Origin: VXRJ01 sp964636705
Lineage (GTDB): Bacteria; Acidobacteriota; Vicinamibacteria; Vicinamibacterales; UBA8438
NCBI GenBank assembly: GCA_964636705.1
Contig: CAZWUJ010000012.1
Coordinates: 41,813 to 105,812, forward strand
Direction of reading: 5' to 3'
DNA: 64,000 bases
The notes under the pieces were generated by a model. The model saw nothing but the letters and a program-made list of their open reading frames with translations, was not told the DNA's origin and made no database searches. A program made the translations under genes and the position numbers. Every line of letters begins with the position of its first letter. Position 1 is the stretch's first letter. Positions 56,732-64,000 of the stretch are shown here, one piece after another.

Positions 56732-57872
56732 GTTCGGACCCGCCCAGCCGCTCTATCACGCCTGCCACCAGGGCCGCGCGCCAAGTGAGATCGGCGGTCA
56801 GGAGATGCTCGTCCAGCGCGTGCGCGCCGTCTCCCACGGCGCCCAGGCCGTCGAGCGTGGGAACACCCAGAGCGCCGGTGAAGTTGCCGTCGGATCCGCC
56901 GCCCGTCGATCCCTCGCCCAAATCACGGCCCAGTTCGGCCGCGACGCCGCGCGCCATCTCGTACAACCGGGCCACCGCCGCCCTCCGTTCGAACGGAGGG
57001 CGGTTGAAACCGCCCGCGATCTCGATCGTAGTGCCTTCAATGGCGGGCGTGAGCCCACGTATCGCTTCCTCGATCCGGCGAGCGTCGGCCATCGTTCCGG
57101 CACGGACATCGACGACGGCGCGGGCCGAGTCCGCGACAACGTTCGGCCGGCTGCCACCCTCGACGATCCCGACGTTCAAGGTCACCCCCCGTGCCGGGTC
57201 CCGCAGCCCGGCGATTACACCAATCTGGGCCGCCAGTTCATCGATCGCACTGGCGCCGCGCGACGGATCGATACCCGCGTGCGCCGCAACACCCTGAATC
57301 CGCAACTCGAACTCACCGCACCCCTTCCTTCCGGTCTTCACTGCGCCACGCGGCAACCCGGGTTCGAGCACAAGCACGGCCGCGCTCCGCCGGGCCTCAC
57401 GTTCGATCAGCGCCCGCGAGGTGCCGCTTCCCCGCTCCTCGTCCGCCGTCAGGAGCATCGTGAGGCGGCGTCCCTCGAGCCGTCCGGTCTCTGCCAGCGC
57501 GCGCAGGGCGAGCAGGCCGATACCGATGCCTCCCTTCATGTCGAAGATACCGGGACCGTGCAGCCGGCCGTCCACTTCGCGGATCGGCATCCGTTTCAGT
57601 TGCCCGACCGGCCACACGGTGTCGAAGTGACCCAGGAGCAGCACCTGATCGTCCGCTCCGCCGCCGAACCTGGCGAGCAGGTGGTCGCCACACTGGCGCG
57701 AGGGAACCCTCTCGACCTCTGCCCCCTGCGCTTGCGCCAGCGCCGAGATCAGGTCGCCGCACCGATTGGCGGCGTCCCGGTCGGTAGTGGGTGATTCCGC
57801 ACTCACCAGCGCGGTTATCGTCTCGATCAGCCAGTCGTAGTGGGCGTCGCAGAACTGCCGAACTTCTCGCAT
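56721..57872 (-). CDS. M20 metallopeptidase (glutamate carboxypeptidase-like)
   Basis: Zinc-dependent carboxypeptidase/deacylase of 383 residues. It has LLLGHFDTVWPVG (metal His, Asp), GPGIFDMKGGIGIGLLAL (bridging Asp), LLTADEERGSGTSRALI (catalytic Glu, metal Glu), the dimerisation domain with GVAAHAGIDPSRG, and the C-terminal DGLGAVGDGAHALDEHL (metal His). The layout follows carboxypeptidase G2. The ATG at 57872 is preferred over 57881 because TATTAT ends 7 nt before it. The stop and last codons (LLA) lie in repeat sequence. A 38-bp compound palindrome occurs inside the gene. Confidence 0.9.
   Translation of the reverse strand: MREVRQFCDAHYDWLIETITALVSAESPTTDRDAANRCGDLISALAQAQGAEVERVPSRQCGDHLLARFGGGADDQVLLLGHFDTVWPVGQLKRMPIREVDGRLHGPGIFDMKGGIGIGLLALRALAETGRLEGRRLTMLLTADEERGSGTSRALIEREARRSAAVLVLEPGLPRGAVKTGRKGCGEFELRIQGVAAHAGIDPSRGASAIDELAAQIGVIAGLRDPARGVTLNVGIVEGGSRPNVVADSARAVVDVRAGTMADARRIEEAIRGLTPAIEGTTIEIAGGFNRPPFERRAAVARLYEMARGVAAELGRDLGEGSTGGGSDGNFTGALGVPTLDGLGAVGDGAHALDEHLLTADLTWRAALVAGVIERLGGSELLA
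56978..57015 (-). repeat. Compound palindrome inside the M20 gene
   Basis: 56978-57003 is a 26-bp perfect palindrome and 56998-57015 an 18-bp near-perfect one; they share the segment gggcgg. In mRNA sense the order is GGGCGG, CCGCCC, GGGCGG, so the middle arm can pair with either side. It codes for part of GGFNRPPFERRAAV. Confidence 0.7.
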
Positions 57873-57878
57873 TTGGGG

Positions 57879-57885
57879 CATAATA
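57879..57885. promoter_or_regulatory. Shared divergent -10 element, M20 and exported protein
   Basis: On the plus strand CATAAT (57879-57884) ends 6 nt before the GTG at 57891. On the minus strand TATTAT (57880-57885) ends 7 nt before the M20 ATG at 57872. The two boxes overlap, as at the tgt/ddl junction. Confidence 0.5.
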
Positions 57886-57890
57886 CGAGT

Positions 57891-58523
57891 GTGACGCACG
57901 TCGGTGCGGCGTGGCGAGCCTACATCGCGCTTGGGGTGGCGCTTGTTGTCCTCGTCTTCGCCTCGGGCGCCGCCGAGGCGCAACGGCGACCGCTGACACC
58001 CCGTCCCTTCCCGACGGCGGAAGAGCCGGAACCGGCGCCCGCAGCCGAGAACGCCAGCGCCACCACCTCCCCTGCGCCGGAGCTGGCGCTGCAAGTCGAC
58101 GAGGCGGCATTGTCGGCGGCCCTCGCGGCGATGTCCAATACGGAACCGCCCACCGAGGCGGAACTCGGCATCACGATCTTCCCGAATGCGCGGTACATCA
58201 CGTCCTACGACGCGGGCAGAGGACAGTGGTTCCACCTCTTCGGCGCCGTTGCGCCGTTCAACGATCTAGTGGACTACTACTCGGTGGTGCTCGACGATCG
58301 GGGCCGCCGCGTCTACGACCGGCCGGCGATCCACCAGTTCGAGACGGCGCGGTTCCGGGAGCGCGAGATGGGCTACCGTCCGAGCGTGACGATCAAGGAC
58401 TACGCTTGGAACGGCACGCCCTCCTATCCGAATACGACGCCGGGAGGTGAGCCCCCGGCATTCTCGACGATCATTCAGATCACGACACTCCCGAACTCAC
58501 CGGCGGCGACGGACGAACGCTGA
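57891..58523 (+). CDS. Exported protein of unknown function
   Basis: A 210-residue protein with a signal peptide (YIALGVALVVLVFASGAAEA, cleavage after AEA), a low-complexity Pro/Ala/Glu region and a conserved-looking globular part (TEAELGITIFPNARYITSYD; WFHLFGAVAPFNDLVDYYSV). The globular part resembles uncharacterised periplasmic proteins but I cannot name a family. The start is GTG; only 18 nt separate it from the divergent M20 start. thiC converges downstream. Confidence 0.65.
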   Translation: MTHVGAAWRAYIALGVALVVLVFASGAAEAQRRPLTPRPFPTAEEPEPAPAAENASATTSPAPELALQVDEAALSAALAAMSNTEPPTEAELGITIFPNARYITSYDAGRGQWFHLFGAVAPFNDLVDYYSVVLDDRGRRVYDRPAIHQFETARFREREMGYRPSVTIKDYAWNGTPSYPNTTPGGEPPAFSTIIQITTLPNSPAATDER

Positions 58524-58577
58524 CGCCGGGCGCGGGAGCCGGCGGCCCGCGGGCCGACCGCCCTCCGGCGCGCCTCC

Positions 58578-60296
<1,719 letters not shown>

Positions 60297-60355
60297 CGTA
60301 TCGAGTACCGAATATAGCACGCGCCCCCGGCGGGCGGATCCCGCGGGTGAGATAG

Positions 60356-60361
60356 TACAAT
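60356..60361 (+). promoter_or_regulatory. Putative -10 box of rpiB (leaderless type)
   Basis: TACAAT ends 6 nt before the ATG at 60368. No Shine-Dalgarno sequence is present. A TATATT for the divergent thiC lies nearby on the other strand. Confidence 0.45.
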
Positions 60362-60367
60362 CGAAAC

Positions 60368-60841
60368 ATGCGGGTGGCCTTGGGAGCCGATCACGCGGGA
60401 GTTGCGCTGAAGGATCGGGTCCGGCGGGCAATCGAGCGGAACGGCTTCCCCAATGCCGGGAGCGTCGACGCGCAGGTCGCGGATCTCGGCGTCCATTCCG
60501 CGGATCCGGCCGATTACCCCGACGTGGCGCACGAGGTGGCGTCCGGCGTGGCGAGCGGCGTCTACGACCGCGGCATCCTGATCTGCGGGAGCGGCGTCGG
60601 CATGTCGATCGTCGCCAACAAGGTGCCCGGTATCCGCGCCGCGCTGGTCCATACCGTCGAAAGCGCGAGGCTCTGCCGGGAGCACAACGACGCCAACATT
60701 CTGGCCCTCGCCGGCCGCTCGCTGGCCGAGCCGGAAGCCCTGACCATCATCAAGGCGTTTCTCGAGACGCCTTTCGCCGGCGGACGCCACAAGCGCCGCG
60801 TCGACAAGATAGCAGCCCTCGAAGACCGCGCCACACCATGA
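60368..60841 (+). CDS. rpiB: Ribose-5-phosphate isomerase B
   Basis: Interconverts ribose 5-phosphate and ribulose 5-phosphate. The 157-residue protein has RVALGADHAGVALKDRVRRA, ADYPDVAHEVASGV, the active-site GILICGSGVGMSIVANKVPG with its Cys, and SARLCREHNDANILALAGRS. The stop overlaps the glyA start (ATGA), so both are translated together. The pairing with glyA is found in several bacteria. Confidence 0.95.
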   Translation: MRVALGADHAGVALKDRVRRAIERNGFPNAGSVDAQVADLGVHSADPADYPDVAHEVASGVASGVYDRGILICGSGVGMSIVANKVPGIRAALVHTVESARLCREHNDANILALAGRSLAEPEALTIIKAFLETPFAGGRHKRRVDKIAALEDRATP

Positions 60842-62130
60842 CTGACACGCTTGACGCCCTCGGCATCACTGCTCCGCTTGCGGTGCGCGACCCGGAAATC
60901 GCCACCGCCATCGCCAACGAAGTCAACCGGCAGAACGACGGCCTCGAGCTGATCGCCTCCGAGAACTTCACCAGTGCGGCGGTGATGGAGGCGATGGGGT
61001 CGGTCCTCACCAACAAGTACGCCGAGGGCTACCCGGGGAGGCGCTACTACGGCGGCTGCGAGTTCGTCGATGTCGCGGAGTCGTTGGCCATCGGGCGGGC
61101 AAAGACGCTCTTCGCGGCCGAGCATGCGAACGTGCAGCCGCACTCCGGGGCGCAGGCGAACATGGCGGCGTACTTCGCGCTTCTCAAGCCGGGCGACACC
61201 GTGCTCGGCATGAACCTCGCGCATGGCGGGCACTTGACGCACGGCCATCCCCTCAATTTCTCGGGCCAGCTCTACACGATCGTGCCGTATGGCGTCCGGC
61301 GCGACGACGAACGGATCGACTACGAAGCCCTCGATAGACTTGCCCGCGAGAACAAGCCGCAGATGATCATGGTGGGCGCTTCCGCCTACCCGCGCGTTAT
61401 CGACTTTGCGCGGATCGCCGCCGTTGCCGCCGAGATAGGTGCGCCAGTGGTGACGGACATGGCGCACATCGCCGGCCTCGTCGCGACCGGACTCCATCCA
61501 AGCCCGGTGCCTCACTCCGACATCGTCACCACGACGACCCACAAGACCCTTCGCGGCCCGCGCGGAGGCCTGATCCTCTGCCGCGACACGCACCGCAAGG
61601 CCATCAACCGGACGCTCTTCCCCGGCGTGCAGGGAGGACCGCTCATGCACGTGATCGCGGCCAAGGCGGTCTGCCTCAAGGAGGCTGGAGAGCCGTCGTT
61701 CGCCGACTATCAACGGCAGGTGGTCCGCAACGCGGTGCGGCTGGCGGACTCCCTGGCGGCGCAGGGCTTCCGGATTGTCAGCGGCGGGACCGACAATCAT
61801 CTGCTGCTGGTCGACGTCTACTCGCGGGGCCTGACGGGGAAGGTGTCGGAAGAAGCGCTTGGCCGCGCCGGAATCACGGTGAACAAGAACGCGATCCCGT
61901 TCGACGAGCACCCGCCCATGGTGGCCAGCGGCATCCGGCTGGGAACGCCCGCCCTTACGACCCGAGGCATGGCGGAGGCGGAGATGGAAACGGTGGCGGA
62001 GCTGATTGGACGCGTCCTGGCCGACCCCGAGGACGAGCGCGCCGCCCGCATGGTTCGGACCGAAGTGGAAGCGCTATGCCGAAGGTTCCCCCTGTACCCG
62101 ACAACGGTGTCGAGCCCGAGCGGGAACTGA
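60838..62130 (+). CDS. glyA: Serine hydroxymethyltransferase
   Basis: PLP enzyme that converts serine and tetrahydrofolate to glycine and methylene-THF. The 430-residue protein has LELIASENFTSAAVMEAMGS, YAEGYPGRRYYGGCEFVD, and the PLP lysine in DIVTTTTHKTLRGPRGGLI. Length is normal. It overlaps rpiB by 4 nt and the dinG-like gene by 55 nt. FolC at 50.6 kb works on the same folate pool. Confidence 0.97.
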   Translation: MTDTLDALGITAPLAVRDPEIATAIANEVNRQNDGLELIASENFTSAAVMEAMGSVLTNKYAEGYPGRRYYGGCEFVDVAESLAIGRAKTLFAAEHANVQPHSGAQANMAAYFALLKPGDTVLGMNLAHGGHLTHGHPLNFSGQLYTIVPYGVRRDDERIDYEALDRLARENKPQMIMVGASAYPRVIDFARIAAVAAEIGAPVVTDMAHIAGLVATGLHPSPVPHSDIVTTTTHKTLRGPRGGLILCRDTHRKAINRTLFPGVQGGPLMHVIAAKAVCLKEAGEPSFADYQRQVVRNAVRLADSLAAQGFRIVSGGTDNHLLLVDVYSRGLTGKVSEEALGRAGITVNKNAIPFDEHPPMVASGIRLGTPALTTRGMAEAEMETVAELIGRVLADPEDERAARMVRTEVEALCRRFPLYPTTVSSPSGN

Positions 62131-64000
62131 CGGTCGAGCCGGACGACGACGCCGCGGAGGCCTCGGCGGACCTCGCGCCGCGGGTGGCGGGGACCCTGGC
62201 TGACGCCGGATCGCTCGCCCGCGCCCTGCCGGGCTTCGAGCCGAGACCGGGCCAGCGGCGGATGGCCACCGCAGTGGCGAACCTGCTCCGGACAGGTGGC
62301 GTGTTGCTCGCCGAAGCGGGAACGGGCACCGGCAAGACGCTCGCCTATCTGGTGCCGGCGATTCTGAGCAGCGAACGGATCGTGATCTCGACCGGCACCC
62401 GGAATCTGCAGGATCAGATCTTCTACAAGGACCTTCCCCAACTGCGCGACGCGCTCGGCGTCGACTTCCGCGCCACCTACATGAAGGGACGCGGCAACTA
62501 CCTTTGCCTCCACCGTTTCGAGACGGCGCGAACCGAAGCGCACGGCGCCCTGCTGCCGCACCCGGACCGCAACCTGCTCGACCGCATCGCCGAGTGGGCC
62601 GAGCAGACCGGCACCGGCGACCGCGCGGAAGTCGAGGACCTGCCGGACGATCTGGCGATCTGGAACGATATCGCGGCAACCACCGAGAACTGCATCGGGA
62701 TGGACTGTCCCCGCTACCACGACTGCTTCATCACGTCGATGCGCCAGCGCGCGGCGGAGGCGGATCTCGTGATCGTCAACCACCATCTGCTCTGCGCCGA
62801 CGCGGCGGTGCGAAACGCTGCGGCCGGCGCTGGCAGCGTGATACCCGACTGCACGGCGCTCGTCGTCGACGAAGCCCACCAACTGGAGGACGTCGCGACG
62901 CAAGCGTTCGCGAGCACCATCAGCAACTTCAAGCTGGCCGAGCTCGAGCGCGACGGCCGGCGGCTGGCATCCGCCGCGACGTCCGGCGACGGGCGAAGGG
63001 CGTCTCGCAACAACGAGGCAGACAACGACTCGCCGGCGGCCGGCGGACCCCTAAACGAGACCGATGCACGCGAGTTGCACGAGCGGCTCGACGCCGTCAG
63101 GAGCGGCGCCCGCAGCTTCTTCGCCCTCCTCGAGCCGCTCGCCCCAGGGCACGATCGGATCCGCGTGACTGCCGACATGCTGGCCCCGGCGGCCGAGGCA
63201 GGCCGGATGCTGGTCCGGAGCCTGGGCGATCTCGCCGACCTGCTGTCGAAGGCGGCGGCGCCGACGGAGGATGCGGAACTCGCTAACCTCGGGCGCCGGG
63301 CCAACGGGCTGCGGGAGCAGGTAGTCTTTCTCGTTGCGGCGGACGACCCCGGCTTCGTCTACTACCTGGAGCGACGCGGCCGCGGCGCGTTCCTGCGGGC
63401 CGCGCCTATCGACGTTGCGGACATCATCCGGGAGCTGTTGATCGAACGGATGCAATCGGCACTGTTCACCTCCGCGACGTTGACGGTCGACGGATCGTTC
63501 GAGTACGTCCGGGGACGTCTCGGCATCGGGGACGCTGCCGAGCTTCAGGTGCCCTCGGAGTTCGACTTCCGCCGCCAGGCGGTCCTGTATCTGCCTCGCC
63601 GCATGCCGCCGCCGGGCGACCGCGGCTTTGCCGACGCGGTTGCCCGCGAGGTGCGCGCGTTGCTCAAACTGACGGCCGGGCGCGCGTTCGTCCTGTTCAC
63701 GAGCTACGCCAACCTGGAAGCAGTCCGGGCCCGGATCGAACCGGACTGCCCGTACCCCGTCCTTGTGCAGGGAACCGCGCCCCGTAGCGCGCTCCTGCGC
63801 GAGTTTCGAGGCACCCCCAACGCCGTGCTGCTGGCAACGTCCAGTTTCTGGCAGGGAGTGGATGTTGTCGGCGACGCGCTGAGCTGCGTCGTGATCGACA
63901 AGTTGCCGTTCGCTTCGCCCGGGGATCCGCTCGTCGCCGCCCGGCTGGACCAGATCACTCAGGAAGGAGGGAATGCCTTCTCCGACTATCAGGTCCCGCT
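62076..64000 (+). CDS. DinG/XPD-family Fe-S DNA helicase, 3' truncated by window
   Basis: ATP-dependent 5'-3' DNA helicase of the DinG type, open to the window's end (641 residues visible). It has Walker A EAGTGTGKTLAYLVPAIL, the Fe-S cysteines NYLCLHRFE and ENCIGMDCPRYHDCF, the DEAH box VVDEAHQLEDVA, SALFTSATLTVDGSFE, and ATSSFWQGVDVVGDALSC (motif V). The ATG at 62076 lies within the 3' end of glyA and gives an acidic N-terminus before the helicase core. The final motif VI lies beyond the window. Such enzymes resolve R-loops or D-loops and act in DNA repair. Confidence 0.9.
   Translation, partial: MPKVPPVPDNGVEPERELTVEPDDDAAEASADLAPRVAGTLADAGSLARALPGFEPRPGQRRMATAVANLLRTGGVLLAEAGTGTGKTLAYLVPAILSSERIVISTGTRNLQDQIFYKDLPQLRDALGVDFRATYMKGRGNYLCLHRFETARTEAHGALLPHPDRNLLDRIAEWAEQTGTGDRAEVEDLPDDLAIWNDIAATTENCIGMDCPRYHDCFITSMRQRAAEADLVIVNHHLLCADAAVRNAAAGAGSVIPDCTALVVDEAHQLEDVATQAFASTISNFKLAELERDGRRLASAATSGDGRRASRNNEADNDSPAAGGPLNETDARELHERLDAVRSGARSFFALLEPLAPGHDRIRVTADMLAPAAEAGRMLVRSLGDLADLLSKAAAPTEDAELANLGRRANGLREQVVFLVAADDPGFVYYLERRGRGAFLRAAPIDVADIIRELLIERMQSALFTSATLTVDGSFEYVRGRLGIGDAAELQVPSEFDFRRQAVLYLPRRMPPPGDRGFADAVAREVRALLKLTAGRAFVLFTSYANLEAVRARIEPDCPYPVLVQGTAPRSALLREFRGTPNAVLLATSSFWQGVDVVGDALSCVVIDKLPFASPGDPLVAARLDQITQEGGNAFSDYQVP

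Noticed and set aside
60297..60367. Possible TPP riboswitch upstream of thiC
   Set aside because: Only 71 bp separate thiC and rpiB and the conserved THI-box segments are not seen.

Overview
The window is a high-G+C (roughly two thirds by eye), densely packed bacterial chromosome segment, interrupted by one 100-N scaffold gap (55612-55711). The gene set points to a diderm (Gram-negative-type) bacterium: LptD, a TonB-ExbB-ExbD-ExbD operon, lipoprotein maturation genes (lspA, lgt) and several predicted lipoproteins. The combination of membrane pyrophosphatase, a bifunctional Rel enzyme, AddAB-like recombination nuclease, many exported enzymes and high G+C suggests Acidobacteriota, possibly class Vicinamibacteria. 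That placement is an inference from gene content, not a measured phylogeny. No phage, plasmid, transposase, CRISPR or rRNA operon was seen; most genes are conserved chromosomal ones.

Layout. 1-3.8 kb: 3' end of glk, a polysaccharide deacetylase facing an exported Pcm methyltransferase, and a J-domain-less DnaJ-like protein upstream of the Mrp Fe-S carrier. 3.6-10 kb: addB-addA-like helicase/nuclease pair flanked by two small proteins of similar pattern. 10-12.8 kb: exported asparaginase, MobA/MocA-like nucleotidyltransferase, tRNA-Ala(GGC), a zinc-ribbon protein, a cold-shock protein and a selenocysteine tRNA. 12.8-21.4 kb: erpA with a Fur-rubrerythrin fusion and a PHP phosphoesterase; then fdhE, an exported methyltransferase, thiD, moaE-moaD, prfA-prmC and a HIT protein. 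Together selC, fdhE, erpA, moaD, moaE and the MobA-like gene suggest maturation of a Mo/W selenocysteine formate dehydrogenase encoded elsewhere. 21.4-34.2 kb: HAD hydrolase, ileS-lspA-lgt-rluD, dksA-lon, a Cys-rich protein, rpmB, ridA and rel. 34.2-46 kb, almost all on the minus strand: tonB-exbB-exbD-exbD-TPR operon with a consensus promoter, membrane pyrophosphatase, DUF502, uppP, secF-secD-yajC and tgt. 46-64 kb: ddl, a YjbQ-like fusion, a HEAT-cyclophilin lipoprotein, folC, lptD, an epimerase, htpX, an M20 peptidase, an exported protein of unknown role, thiC, rpiB-glyA and a truncated dinG-like helicase.

Two patterns run through the window. First, an apparently uncharacterised ~85-bp palindromic repeat occurs at gene 3' ends (about 9.97, 51.9, 55.5-55.8 and 56.65 kb). 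Its hairpin stem shows compensatory changes between copies, it supplies stop codons and C-terminal residues to neighbouring genes, and the scaffold gap lies in register inside a tandem run of it. Second, many first genes of transcription units have a TANNNT-like box ending 5-11 nt before the start codon with no clear Shine-Dalgarno sequence, which suggests common leaderless transcription; in at least two divergent pairs the two -10 boxes overlap as a near palindrome.
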